Origin: Azospirillum brasilense
GTDB lineage: Bacteria; Pseudomonadota; Alphaproteobacteria; Azospirillales; Azospirillaceae
Reading direction: 5' to 3'
NCBI RefSeq assembly: GCF_003349955.1
Contig: NZ_QLKQ01000006.1
Coordinates: forward strand, 1-64,000
DNA: 64,000 nucleotides
The position numbers were made by a program, and so were the translations under genes. The stretch's first letter is position 1; each line of letters begins with the position of its first letter. Below are positions 27,824 to 36,384 of the stretch, in pieces. The notes under the pieces are model-generated. The model saw only the letters and a program-made list of their open reading frames with translations, searched no databases and was not told where the DNA came from.

Positions 27824-28060
27824 TCAGGCGGCGGAGGCGCCGCGGCGGATGTGGTACACGAACACCTCCCCGCGCGTCTCGTGCGCCAGCAGCACATGGT
27901 CGGTCGTGTTGCAGAAATGCTTGAAGTCGATGATCGACGCCGGGTCGGTGGCGTAGACGATCACCTCCTCCCCCTCGGCCATCTTGTCCAGCAGGGCGCG
28001 CGTCCGCAGGATGGGCAGCGGGCAATGCAGGCCCTTCACGTCGAGTTCCTTGGCCGCCAC
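27824..28060 (-). CDS. TusA family sulfurtransferase-like protein
   Basis: 78 residues from a GTG at 28060, with AGAGG eight bases upstream. The TusA signature is complete: LDVKGLHCPLPILRTRALLDK contains the CPxP motif with the active cysteine. The downstream part ATDPASIIDFKHFCNTTDH is typical. Family members carry persulfide sulfur for tRNA thiolation, Moco maturation or sulfur oxidation. It is 32 bases upstream of the DUF2478-DUF364 gene, on the same strand. Confidence 0.87.
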   Translation of the reverse strand: MAAKELDVKGLHCPLPILRTRALLDKMAEGEEVIVYATDPASIIDFKHFCNTTDHVLLAHETRGEVFVYHIRRGASAA

Positions 28061-28232
28061 GGACGTAACCTCTTCTTCTGCATGGGCACCGGACGCCGCG
28101 ACTGTACCGGGTTCCCGCCTCCGTCTCCACAGTTCCCGACAGTTGGGCGGTCCGGAGAGCCGGGGCACCTTTGCCGGGCTGGGATGTTAGCCAGGGAAAC
28201 GGATTCGAACGAACAATGCGGGAGCAACGCTT

Positions 28233-29300
28233 ATGGCCGGTCGGCATTTCGACAAGGTGGTGGTCATCACCGGGGCGTCCAGCGGGATCGGCCGGGCGAC
28301 CGCGGTGGAGTTCGCGCGCCACGGCGCCGCGGTGGTGCTGGCGGCGCGGCGCCACGCCGCCCTGCACGAGGTGGCGGAGGACTGCATCGAGGCCGGGGGG
28401 CGGGCGATGGTCGTGCCCACCGACGTGCGCGACCAGGAGCAGATGAACCGGCTGGCCGAGCGCGCCATCGAGGTGTTCGGCGGGATCGACGTCTGGGTGA
28501 ACAACGCGGGCGTCATCGCCTTCGGGCGCTTCGAGGAGACTCCGCAGGACGTGTTCGAGGAGGTGATGCGCACCAACTTCTTCGGCACCGCCAACGGCTG
28601 CCGCGCCGTGCTGCCGCATTTCCTGGAGCGGGGGGAGGGCACGGTCATCAACGTCGCTTCGCTGGCCTCGCTCGTCGGGCAGCGCTACGCCGCCGCCTAC
28701 GCCGCCAGCAAGTTCGCGGTGCGCGGCTTCTCCGAGACGCTGCGGCAGGAGCTGGTGGAGGACCCCGGCATCCAGGTCTGCACCCTGCTGCCCGGTCCCA
28801 TCGACACGCCGCTGTGGCAGCATGGCGCGAACTACACCGGCCGCGCCGTCAAGGCGATGACTCCGCTGCGCCCGCCGGAGGAGGTGGCCGAGGCCATCCT
28901 GCGCCTGGCTGAAAACCCCAAGCCCGAGCTGTTCGTCGGCGCCGCGGGGCGCTCCGCCGCCCTGCCGCACGCGGTGGCGCCGGCGCTGGCCGACCGCATG
29001 CTGGCCCACCGGATGGACCGCGACATGTTCGACAACCGCCCGTCTCACGACACCTCCGGCGGCGTTCTGGAGGCCATGCCGGACTACCGCGAGGCGAGCG
29101 GCGGCTGGATGGAGCGCGCGGCCGCGCAGGCGCCGCAGCAGGGCCGGGGAGACGGACGCCGCGCCTTGTGCTGGACCAACGTCGCCCTGTTCCTGCTGCC
29201 CATCGGCCTGATGAGCCGACTGCCCGCCCATGTCTGGGAAAGGCGGGTCTGGGAGCGGCGGGCGTGGGAGAATTCGCGGATCAGGCCGTCAGCATCTTGA
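28233..29300 (+). CDS. SDR family oxidoreductase with C-terminal extension
   Basis: 355 residues, longer than the usual 250. The classical SDR core has TGASSGIGRA at residues 13-22, NNAGV, and the catalytic YAASK. After residue about 260 an extra tail contains a hydrophobic segment (NVALFLLPIGL) near residue 320, which could anchor the protein to the membrane. Such extended SDRs are common in soil alphaproteobacteria; the substrate is unknown. Its last 20 bases overlap the convergent TauE-type gene. Confidence 0.85.
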   Translation: MAGRHFDKVVVITGASSGIGRATAVEFARHGAAVVLAARRHAALHEVAEDCIEAGGRAMVVPTDVRDQEQMNRLAERAIEVFGGIDVWVNNAGVIAFGRFEETPQDVFEEVMRTNFFGTANGCRAVLPHFLERGEGTVINVASLASLVGQRYAAAYAASKFAVRGFSETLRQELVEDPGIQVCTLLPGPIDTPLWQHGANYTGRAVKAMTPLRPPEEVAEAILRLAENPKPELFVGAAGRSAALPHAVAPALADRMLAHRMDRDMFDNRPSHDTSGGVLEAMPDYREASGGWMERAAAQAPQQGRGDGRRALCWTNVALFLLPIGLMSRLPAHVWERRVWERRAWENSRIRPSAS

Positions 29301-30030
29301 GGCCGGACAGGGCGAGGAGCGCCGCCAGCAGATAGCGCAGCACTGCGGTCGGCAGATGGCGGCTGCCCAGCCAAGCGCCGACCGCCCCGCCCACCCCGGC
29401 GGCGGCCAACCACCAGGGCAGCGCCGCGGGCAGCGTCGTCGCGGTCGTCCAGGTCCCGGCCAGCGCCGCCGCCGAGTTCAGCAGGTTGTAGGCGGCCGAC
29501 ACGGCGGCGGCGCGGCGCGTCTCGACCCAGCCCATGAGCAGGATCAGCGGCGCGAGGAAGATGCCGCCGCCGGTGCCGGTCATCCCGGATAGGAACCCCA
29601 CGGCGGCCCCGGCGGCGAGCGCCGGCAGGAAGGGCGGGGTGGTTGCGTCCGCCCGTTCGGGCGTTCCGCGCGCCGCCCAGGTGGAACGCGCCAGTTCCAG
29701 CGCCGCCAGCAGGAGGATCGCCCCGACCAGCGGGTAGTAGAGATGCGGCGGCAGGTGCATCGTGCCGCCGAGGAACGAGAAGGGCATTCCCAGCACGCCG
29801 AACGGGTAGAAGGCCCGCCACGTGAACAGCCCGGCGCGGGCGAAGCGCACGGTGCCGATGGCCGCCACCAGCAGGTTGAGGGCGAGCGCCGTCGGCTTCA
29901 TCGTCGCCGGGTCGAGCCCGACGATGCCCATGACGGCGAGATAGCCGGAGGCTCCGGCCTGTCCGACCGCCGCGTACAGCGTGGCGACGGCCAGGATCAG
30001 CGCCGTCAGACCGACCGTCTCGTTGAACAC
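29281..30030 (-). CDS. TauE/SafE family membrane permease
   Basis: 249 residues with about eight hydrophobic segments and two related halves, as in the sulfite/sulfonate exporter family. Conserved family sequence [19 protein letters not shown] is at the start of the second half, and [20 protein letters not shown] in the first. The family moves anions such as sulfite, sulfoacetate or carboxylates. The substrate is not readable. It overlaps the SDR gene tail-to-tail by 20 bases. Confidence 0.85.
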   Translation of the reverse strand: MFNETVGLTALILAVATLYAAVGQAGASGYLAVMGIVGLDPATMKPTALALNLLVAAIGTVRFARAGLFTWRAFYPFGVLGMPFSFLGGTMHLPPHLYYPLVGAILLLAALELARSTWAARGTPERADATTPPFLPALAAGAAVGFLSGMTGTGGGIFLAPLILLMGWVETRRAAAVSAAYNLLNSAAALAGTWTTATTLPAALPWWLAAAGVGGAVGAWLGSRHLPTAVLRYLLAALLALSGLKMLTA

Positions 30031-30188
30031 CCGCGTTTCCCTTCAAGCCGTGCCGGTCGCTTGTAATCCGGGCGCGCGGACGGGGCCAGGGAAAGGGCGG
30101 AAAATTTCCGAACCATGGCGGCGCAACGCTGTTGGCGGGAGAGGGCACGACACCCATCCCTCTCACCCCTGCCAATCGGAGGCTGCCC

Positions 30189-30593
30189 ATGCACGCCCGC
30201 GAAATGATCAGCACGCACCCGCATGTCCGCGGCAACACCAACGACGCTCTCATCCGCTGCATCGAGGCCTGCTACGACTGCGCGCAGACCTGCACCACCT
30301 GCGCCGACGCCTGCCTGGGCGAGGATCAGGTGGCCGAACTGGTCCAATGCATCCGCCTGAACATGGATTGCGCCGACGTCTGCACGGCGACCGGCGCCGT
30401 CGCCACCCGGCGCAGCGGCTCCAACGAGGCGGTGATCCGCGCCATGCTCGACGCCTGCGCCACCGCCTGCCGCCTGTGCGCCGAGGAGTGCGAGCGCCAC
30501 GCCGGCATGCATCAGCATTGCCGCATCTGCGCCGAGGCCTGCCGGACCTGCGAGGACGCCTGCCGCAAGGCCCTGCAGTCCCTGAGCCATTGA
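30189..30593 (+). CDS. Four-helix-bundle copper-binding protein, Csp-like
   Basis: 134 residues with 18 cysteines spaced mostly as CxxxC or CxxC along four helices (e.g. [19 protein letters not shown]). This is the copper storage protein (Csp) family, which packs many Cu(I) ions inside the bundle. No signal peptide is present, so it is the cytosolic Csp3 type rather than the exported Csp1 type. His is also present at [13 protein letters not shown] lies six bases before ATG 30189. No copper regulator or exporter lies beside it. Confidence 0.88.
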   Translation: MHAREMISTHPHVRGNTNDALIRCIEACYDCAQTCTTCADACLGEDQVAELVQCIRLNMDCADVCTATGAVATRRSGSNEAVIRAMLDACATACRLCAEECERHAGMHQHCRICAEACRTCEDACRKALQSLSH

Positions 30594-30606
30594 CGGTGGT
30601 GGCGGT

Positions 30607-31482
30607 TTATCCGCCGTTGCCGAGGATCACCCGGTCCAGGTAATCGGCGAGCAGGGGGCCATCGCCCAGCCCGAGCAGCAGCTTGGACGAGACGTTGCCG
30701 TTCTCCGTCCGCAGGCCCGGAACCGCCGCGTGCCGGGCCAGAAAGCCGTCCAGCCCGGCGTTCCAGGCGGCGTCGGCGTTGCGGCAGAAGATCTTCGACA
30801 GCGAGAAGTGCGGCACCTTGCGGAAGGGGCCGGCGAGGCGCTTGCCCTGGAAGACCGCCGGCGGGTTGCCGAGAGCGCGGTAGCGGGATTCCAGCGTCTT
30901 GCGGAAACTTTGGAAGGTCGTCCCGCCGCTCTCCATGCCGATGGTGACGACCGGAACGCCGAGCAGGGCCACCGAGTCGGCGATCAGGCGGGCGTTCTCC
31001 TCCTGGTCGCGCCGGATGGCCTCGGCGAGCGCCGGATCGCCGCGCATCGCCTCGGTCAGCCCCACCGTGCGCGGCGTGTGGAAGGAGCTTTTGTTCAGCA
31101 CCATCACCTTGCCGCGGAAGGAATTGGCGCCGAAGATTCCGTCGAAGAAGCTGTGCGCCATGGCCCCGGCACGCCCCTGGACGCAGAGATAGACGGACTG
31201 CTCGAACTCCCGGCGCCCCGGATTGTCGCCGACCAGGACGAGTTCCGGCAGCGGGCCGTCGTCGACGCTGTAGGCGGTCAGGTCGGCGTTCTCGACGAAC
31301 AGCGGCGACACGGAGTTCCGCAGGGCGCGGACCCGTTCGCCGTGCTCGGCGACGCGGGTTCGGAACAGCGAAACCGCGTCCGGCCGTCCGTCCTCCGGCG
31401 GGACATCGCCCAGAATGACGGACAGGTGCCGCAGCTCGGCCTCATGGTCCGATGCCGCCGCGTCGATCGAGGATACCGCCAT
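30607..31482 (-). CDS. Unknown protein, possible uracil-DNA-glycosylase fold
   Basis: 291 residues, cytoplasmic. Not confidently recognised. The segment LVLVGDNPGRREFEQSV resembles the first motif of UDG-superfamily proteins (GxxPGxxE), and KVPHFSLSKIF near the C-terminus could correspond to the His-containing motif. The middle reads VMVLNKSSFHTPRTV. This is a weak resemblance and the protein might be an unrelated hydrolase. ATG 31482 is chosen with AAGGGG eight bases upstream; GTG 31491 and ATG 31488 are possible. It is divergent from dcd, another nucleotide-metabolism gene. Confidence 0.6.
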   Translation of the reverse strand: MAVSSIDAAASDHEAELRHLSVILGDVPPEDGRPDAVSLFRTRVAEHGERVRALRNSVSPLFVENADLTAYSVDDGPLPELVLVGDNPGRREFEQSVYLCVQGRAGAMAHSFFDGIFGANSFRGKVMVLNKSSFHTPRTVGLTEAMRGDPALAEAIRRDQEENARLIADSVALLGVPVVTIGMESGGTTFQSFRKTLESRYRALGNPPAVFQGKRLAGPFRKVPHFSLSKIFCRNADAAWNAGLDGFLARHAAVPGLRTENGNVSSKLLLGLGDGPLLADYLDRVILGNGG

Positions 31483-31551
31483 TCCCATCACCCCTTGTGC
31501 AAAGCAGCCCCATCTAAGGGACTGGTGCCTTCTAAAAGACTGGTGATTGTG

Positions 31552-31580
31552 TTGTCGAGAGGCGTCGATCCGGCTATAGA
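31552..31580 (+). promoter_or_regulatory. Sigma-70-type promoter for dcd
   Basis: TTGTCG (31552-31557) and TATAGA (31575-31580) are separated by 17 bases, close to the housekeeping consensus. Transcription would start near 31587, about 55 bases before the dcd ATG. Confidence 0.5.
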
Positions 31581-31641
31581 ATGCGCCAGGAAAGCGACCG
31601 GAGCCGCGCCGTTTGCGGGTTCGCCAGGAGGTTCGGAAGGT

Positions 31642-32226
31642 ATGAAGCTGTCAGACGTCGATATTCGCCGATACCTCGCCGAAGGACGCATCGAGATCGA
31701 CCCGTTGCCGGCCGAGAGCCAGATCGGCGCCATGTCGGTCGACCTCCAGCTCGGGAACGCCTTCCAGGTCTTCCCGCCGGGCAAGGCGGCCTTCGTCGAC
31801 CTCGCCCCGCCGGAGGGCCATCCCAGCCAGGTTCCCGACAAGCTGATGGACCGCGTCGAGGTTCCCGTCGGCGAACCCTTCTTCCTGCATCCGGGCGAGC
31901 TGGTGCTCGGCATCACCGTGCAGCGCATCGGCCTGCCCAACGACATCGCCGGCCGCCTGGACGGCCGCAGCAGCCTCGCCCGTCTGGGCCTGATGGTGCA
32001 CGCCACCGCGCACACCATCGATCCGGGCTGGAACGGCCGCATCACGCTGGAATTCTTCAACTGCGGACGGCTGCCGCTGGCGTTGCGTCCGGGCATGCGC
32101 ATCTGCGCCCTCAGCTTCGAGACGCTGATGTCGCCAACCTCCAAGCCCTACGCCGCGCGCCCCGACGCCAAGTACCGCGACCAGCTCGACCCGCTGCCCA
32201 GCCGGATCAATCTGGAACAGCCCTGA
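31642..32226 (+). CDS. dcd: dCTP deaminase
   Basis: Deaminates dCTP to dUTP for thymidylate synthesis. 194 residues, equal to the E. coli enzyme. The trimeric dUTPase-like fold is recognised by DLQLGN, RLDGRSSLARLGLMVHATAH with the Glu/Arg/Ser region, and IDPGWNGRITLEFFN. AGGAGG lies ten bases before the ATG. It has its own promoter and a strong terminator (32255-32285), so it is monocistronic. Confidence 0.95.
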   Translation: MKLSDVDIRRYLAEGRIEIDPLPAESQIGAMSVDLQLGNAFQVFPPGKAAFVDLAPPEGHPSQVPDKLMDRVEVPVGEPFFLHPGELVLGITVQRIGLPNDIAGRLDGRSSLARLGLMVHATAHTIDPGWNGRITLEFFNCGRLPLALRPGMRICALSFETLMSPTSKPYAARPDAKYRDQLDPLPSRINLEQP

Positions 32227-32254
32227 GGGCTGATTTCCGAAGGCCGACAAGTAA

Positions 32255-32285
32255 AAGGCGCCCCGTTTCCGGGGCGCCTTTTTCG
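32255..32285 (+). terminator. Rho-independent terminator of dcd
   Basis: Ten-base-pair stem AAGGCGCCCC / GGGGCGCCTT with loop GTTTCC, followed by TTTCG. It also has an A-run on the other side and may serve the convergent cupin gene. Confidence 0.85.
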
Positions 32286-32311
32286 TTTGCGGGGGTGCTG
32301 AACGGGTTCCG

Positions 32312-32740
32312 TTACCCGGGTTCCCACCCCTCCGGTGCCATCTCGAAACCGGCGAATTCGAAGGCGGGGGACACGGTGCAGCCCACCAGCACCCAGCCCG
32401 CCAGCGGCCGCGCCGCCTGCCACGCGTGCGCCGGAACGACCCCCTGCGGGCGCTGGCCGCCCGCAAGGTCCATCCCCAGCGTCACCCGCTCCACCGACCG
32501 TCCGTCGGTGGAGATGGACAGCTCCAGCGGCCCTCCCGCGTGCCAGTGCCACATCTCGATCGCGTCCACCCGGTGCCAGTGGGAGCGCTCGCCCGCCTGG
32601 AGCAGGTAATGGATGCCGGTCTTGACCCCGCGCCCGCCGCCCGGCGGGACGTCCCGGAAGGTTTCCACATAGTGGCCGCCTTCCGGATGGGGCTGCATGC
32701 CCAGCGTCGCGATGATGCGCTCGGGCGTCAGGGACTCCAT
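32312..32740 (-). CDS. Cupin-fold protein, DUF985 family
   Basis: 142 residues. It shows the DUF985 (cupin 5) pattern: LGMQPHPEGGHYVETFRD at the start, SHWHRVDAIEMWHWHAG with several metal-binding-type histidines, and GWVLVGCTVSPAFEFAGFEM at the end. Structures of this family are double-stranded beta-helices; the function is unsettled, possibly sugar epimerase-like. It lies 38 bases downstream of the GST gene on the same strand. Confidence 0.88.
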   Translation of the reverse strand: MESLTPERIIATLGMQPHPEGGHYVETFRDVPPGGGRGVKTGIHYLLQAGERSHWHRVDAIEMWHWHAGGPLELSISTDGRSVERVTLGMDLAGGQRPQGVVPAHAWQAARPLAGWVLVGCTVSPAFEFAGFEMAPEGWEPG

Positions 32741-32778
32741 GGCCTCGGCCTTTCTCACGGGGGCTCTCACGGCGGCCG

Positions 32779-33384
32779 TCACGCCGGCGGCGGCGCGGTG
32801 TGGCGGAAGCTGTCGAGGTCGGAAGCGGAGGCGAACCACGCCGCCAGCTCCGGACGGCCCACCCGCCAATCCTCGTGCCCGAACCGGAAGTCGAGGTAGC
32901 CGAGCGCCACCAGGATGGACAGCGTGCCGATGGTCAGCGTGCCGTCGAGGGCCGGCGCCTCCGCCTCCAGCACGTCGAGCGCGCGGGCGACGGCGCGGCG
33001 CTGGCGGTCCGCCCAGGTCTCGGACCGCTCGCCGTCCGGACGCTGAAGCTCCAGGCGGCGCAGGATGGCGGCGTCGCAGATGCCGTCCGCCAGCGCCTGC
33101 TGGCGCAGCGCCGTCCAGCGTGCCGGGCCGGCGGCCGGGAACAGGCGCGGTCCGTCGTGCAGCGAGTCCAGATACTCGGCGATCACCGGGCTGTCGTAGA
33201 GCGCCGAGCCGTCGTCCAGGATCAGGGCCGGCACCTTGCCCAGCGGGTTGTCCGCGGGCAGGTCGGTGTCGGGCGCCCAGGCGTTGGTCACCTGCTTCTC
33301 GACCGCCGAGTCCAGCCCGCTTTCGATGAGGACCATCGCGACCTTGCGGACGTAGGGCGAGGTCGGGCTCCAGCGCAGCTTCAT
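32779..33384 (-). CDS. Glutathione S-transferase family protein
   Basis: 201 residues. The N-terminal thioredoxin-like domain has SPTSPYVRKVAMVL and the conserved GKVPALILDDGSALYDSPVIAEYL (cis-Pro and Ser-contact to glutathione); the C-terminal domain is all-helical. ATG 33384 has GGAGGAG upstream. It is next to the glyoxalase II gene, another glutathione-dependent enzyme, on the same strand. Confidence 0.9.
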   Translation of the reverse strand: MKLRWSPTSPYVRKVAMVLIESGLDSAVEKQVTNAWAPDTDLPADNPLGKVPALILDDGSALYDSPVIAEYLDSLHDGPRLFPAAGPARWTALRQQALADGICDAAILRRLELQRPDGERSETWADRQRRAVARALDVLEAEAPALDGTLTIGTLSILVALGYLDFRFGHEDWRVGRPELAAWFASASDLDSFRHTAPPPA

Positions 33385-33441
33385 CAAACTCTCTCCTCCC
33401 GTATTGTGGGCGTCAGCGTAGCGCGCGGACGCGCCGTCTTG

Positions 33442-33485
33442 AAAGCGGTCCTTCTTAAAAGCGGTCCTTCTTAAAAGCGGTCCTT
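33442..33485. repeat. 16-bp tandem repeat at the 3' end of gloB
   Basis: GCGGTCCTTCTTAAAA repeats with period 16 at 33445, 33461 and (partly) 33477. The third unit contains the end and stop codon of gloB, so the repeat has duplicated the terminal codons and stop just downstream of the gene. Confidence 0.8.
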
Positions 33486-34232
33486 GCGGCCGCGGATCTC
33501 GGCGAAGACCGTCACCGGGTCGGCCCCGGCCATGCCCAGCGCCGCCTGGACCTCCGGAACGTCGGCGCGCAGGAAGGGGTTGGTGGCCTTCTCGATACCC
33601 AGGATGGACGGGATGGTCGGCTCCCCGCGCTCGCGCAGCGCGGCGATCTCCGCCGCGCGGGCCTTCAGGGCGGCGTTGCCCGGCTCCACCGTCACGGCGA
33701 AGCGGGCGTTGGACAGGGTGTATTCATGGCCGCAATAGACGCGCGTGTCGTCCGGCAGGCCGCGCAGCTTGATCAGAGAGGCCCACATCTGGGCCGGCGT
33801 GCCCTCGAACAGCCGCCCGCAGCCGAGCGCGAACAGCGTGTCGCCGCTGAACAGCGCCTTGGCCTCGGGAAACCAGAAGGCGATGTGGCCGGAGGTGTGG
33901 CCGGGGACGAAAAACACGTGCGCGGTGTACGATCCGAACGAAATGGTCTCGCCTTCGCCCAGACACGTCTCCATATCGGGAATGCGGGCGACGTCGGCGC
34001 GCGGTCCGATCACGTCGGCGCCATAGCGCGCCTTCAGCGCGTGATTGCCGCCGATGTGGTCGTTGTGATGGTGGGTGTTGAAGATGTGCGTCAGCGTCCA
34101 GTTGCGCCGCTCCAGCTCCGCCAGAACGGGCTGCGCGTCGCCGGGATCGACGACGCCCACGGCGCCGCTGGCCGGGTCGCGCAGGAGGTAGATGTAGTTG
34201 TCGGCGAAGGCCGGAATCAGGTGGATGTCCAT
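33471..34232 (-). CDS. gloB: Hydroxyacylglutathione hydrolase (glyoxalase II)
   Basis: Hydrolyses S-D-lactoylglutathione to D-lactate and glutathione in methylglyoxal detoxification. 253 residues. The metallo-beta-lactamase motif reads THHHNDHIGGN, with further metal ligands in PGHTSGHIAFW, FSGDTLFALGCGRLFEGT and CGHEYTLSNARF. ATG 34232 chosen, with a GGGAGGGG stretch upstream. It is divergent from the methyltransferase gene at 34288. Confidence 0.94.
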   Translation of the reverse strand: MDIHLIPAFADNYIYLLRDPASGAVGVVDPGDAQPVLAELERRNWTLTHIFNTHHHNDHIGGNHALKARYGADVIGPRADVARIPDMETCLGEGETISFGSYTAHVFFVPGHTSGHIAFWFPEAKALFSGDTLFALGCGRLFEGTPAQMWASLIKLRGLPDDTRVYCGHEYTLSNARFAVTVEPGNAALKARAAEIAALRERGEPTIPSILGIEKATNPFLRADVPEVQAALGMAGADPVTVFAEIRGRKDRF

Positions 34233-34287
34233 GGGCTTGGGCCCCTCCCGCATGAATGGACGTTTGATCGAAACGTGATAGCCTGGG

Positions 34288-35070
34288 ATGACCATGTACA
34301 CCGATATCGTCGATCTTCGTGAATTCTACGAGTCCGGGCTTGGTCAGGCGGCGCGGCGGATGATCCGTCGGCGCATCCGCACGATCTGGCCGAACCTGCG
34401 CGGGCAGATCGTTCTGGGGGTCGGCTACACGACGCCGTACCTGCAACCCTTCCGCGACGAGGCGGAGCGGGTGTTCTCGATCATGCCGGCGACCCAGGGC
34501 GTGACCTTCTGGCCGCCGGGCGGGCCGGGGCTGGTGGCGCTGGGCGACGAGGCGGACCTGCCGCTGGCCGACATGTCGGTGGACCGCGTGCTGCTCGTCC
34601 ACGGGCTGGAGGGGACGGAGCAGCTCCGCCCGATGATGCGGGAGATCTGGCGCGTGCTGGCCGGCGGCGGCCGGGTGCTGGTGGTGGTGCCGAACCGCCG
34701 CGGCCTGTGGGCGCGGGCCGACTGGACGCCCTTCGGCCATGGCTTTCCCTATTCGGCCTCGCAACTGAAGCAGGTTCTGCGCGACACCATGTTCGTGCCC
34801 GAGCGCACTGGGCACGCCCTGTTCCTGCCGCCGCTGCGCTCCCGCTTCCTGATGAAGACCGCCCCGGCCTGGGAAGAGGTCGGCTGCCGCTGGTTCAAGG
34901 CCTTCGCCGGTGTCACGATGATCGAGGCGTCCAAGCAGATCTTCGCCGGGGTGTCGCGCAAGACCCAGCAGCCGGCCAAGCGCCGGCTGATCGTTCCGCT
35001 TCCCGGTGGGGCGGCCCCGGCCCGCCGCCCGGCGGGGTCCGGCGCGTGGCGGGTGTCGGAGGAGCCGTAG
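34288..35070 (+). CDS. SAM-dependent methyltransferase, class I
   Basis: 260 residues. A Methyltransf_11-like Rossmann core: GQIVLGVGYTTPYLQPF replaces the usual glycine-rich motif I, and ADMSVDRVLLVHGLEG and WRVLAGGGRVLVVVPNRRGLWAR match motifs II-III and the post-motif. The N-terminus (DIVDLREFYESGLGQ) and its divergence from gloB recur in alphaproteobacteria. The substrate is unknown. ATGs at 34288 and 34294 are both possible; neither has a strong ribosome site. Confidence 0.85.
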   Translation: MTMYTDIVDLREFYESGLGQAARRMIRRRIRTIWPNLRGQIVLGVGYTTPYLQPFRDEAERVFSIMPATQGVTFWPPGGPGLVALGDEADLPLADMSVDRVLLVHGLEGTEQLRPMMREIWRVLAGGGRVLVVVPNRRGLWARADWTPFGHGFPYSASQLKQVLRDTMFVPERTGHALFLPPLRSRFLMKTAPAWEEVGCRWFKAFAGVTMIEASKQIFAGVSRKTQQPAKRRLIVPLPGGAAPARRPAGSGAWRVSEEP

Positions 35071-35131
35071 GCCTTGCCCTGGGGCCGTTGCGCTTTGTAA
35101 CCTTCCCGGCCACCGCAGCGGATCGGACCCC

Positions 35132-35695
35132 ATGGCCAAGGCGAGCGTTCTCATCGTGCCCGGACTCGGGAATTCCGGTCCGGAGCATTGGCAAAGCTGG
35201 TTGCAACGTCGCCACCCATCCTTCACGCGGGTCGAACAGGCCGACTGGGACGCGCCGGCCCTGGAAGACTGGGTGCGGTCCCTGGAGGGTGCCGTGGCCG
35301 CCGCCGCCGCTCCGGTGGTGCTGGTCGCCCACAGCCTGGGCTGCATGGCGGTGGCCCATTGGGGAGTGCGCGAGGGGTCTTCGGTCGGCAAGGTCGCCGC
35401 CGCCCTGCTGGTCGCTCCGCCCGACGTCGAATCGGCGGCGCATACGCCGCCGGAGGTCCACGGCTTCGCTCCGGTGCCCACCGATCCGCTGCCCTTCCGC
35501 ACGGTGGTGCTGGCCAGCCGCAACGATGCCTACGCCCCGGTCGCGCGCTCCTGCGGATTCGCTGTGGGGTGGGGCGCCGACTTCATCGACGGCGGCGACC
35601 TCGGCCACATCAACACCGCCGCCGGCTACGGCCCCTGGCCGGACGGGGAGCGGCTCGTGCTCGACCTGCTGCGCGCGGTGGAGAGCGGCGCCTGA
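35132..35695 (+). CDS. RBBP9/YdeN family serine hydrolase
   Basis: 187 residues, alpha/beta-hydrolase fold. Family signature PGLGNSGPEHWQSW at residues about 10-23, nucleophile serine in VAHSLGCMA, acid in ASRNDAYAP and the catalytic His in DLGHINTAAG. Natural substrates are not known for most family members. It lies about 60 bases downstream of the methyltransferase gene and may be cotranscribed. Confidence 0.88.
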   Translation: MAKASVLIVPGLGNSGPEHWQSWLQRRHPSFTRVEQADWDAPALEDWVRSLEGAVAAAAAPVVLVAHSLGCMAVAHWGVREGSSVGKVAAALLVAPPDVESAAHTPPEVHGFAPVPTDPLPFRTVVLASRNDAYAPVARSCGFAVGWGADFIDGGDLGHINTAAGYGPWPDGERLVLDLLRAVESGA

Positions 35696-35713
35696 TCGGT
35701 CACTTCCGAACCG

Positions 35714-36286
35714 TCACCGCGGCTGGCCGGTCACCGTCTTCACGCCCTCGCCATAGGTGAATTCCGGCGCCCGCGCGAGTTCGGCGGCCGGCAGGTCCAG
35801 CGTCGGCGGCGTCGCGCCATCGCCGCCGGGGGCGGCCCCCGCGATGTCGGTGCGCAGCATGCTGACCGGCAGGGAGCGCAGCTTTCCGTCCGCCCCGCTG
35901 CCCTCGGCGGGGGCCAGAACGATCCGCTCGATCGCGGCGGCGCTGCCGTCCAGCGTGAAATCCTTGATGGAGCCGCCGGGCTGGCCGTCACGGGTCCGCA
36001 CCTCCCGGCCGATCAGGGTCCGCGCCTCCTCCGGTGTCAGCAGATGCGGGATCGCGGCGACGGAGGGAGCCGCACGCTTCATCTCGTCGGAAGGCGCGTC
36101 GCCGCCCAGCCCTTCCTGCGAGGCGGCGGGCGGAGTGGCCGGGGTGTCGTCCGGGCGCGGCGCCGTCATCAGCGGGGGACGGGTGGCGTCCGGTGACGCC
36201 TGCGGAGTCTGCGCCGACGCCGCGGCGGCGGACAGCAGCAGGGCGGCGGCCGATGCGGCGAGGACGGACGTGGGGACGAGGCGCAT
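35714..36286 (-). CDS. Exported PRC-barrel domain protein
   Basis: 190 residues. Sec signal peptide at residues 1 to about 25 (ending ASAQT), then a Pro/Ala/Thr-rich low-complexity stretch to about residue 75. A PRC-barrel-like domain follows, starting LIGREVRTRDGQPGGSIKDFTL. Function is unknown; exported PRC-barrel proteins are common in this group and usually stress-associated. Confidence 0.8.
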   Translation of the reverse strand: MRLVPTSVLAASAAALLLSAAAASAQTPQASPDATRPPLMTAPRPDDTPATPPAASQEGLGGDAPSDEMKRAAPSVAAIPHLLTPEEARTLIGREVRTRDGQPGGSIKDFTLDGSAAAIERIVLAPAEGSGADGKLRSLPVSMLRTDIAGAAPGGDGATPPTLDLPAAELARAPEFTYGEGVKTVTGQPR

Positions 36287-36384
36287 GGTGCGTGGCTCTC
36301 GCTGGTCTGTTGTTGAACGGACTTTGGGTATCAACAGCGCCAGCGGGGCAGGGGTTGCATCGCCGGGAACCGGCGGCCTTATGG

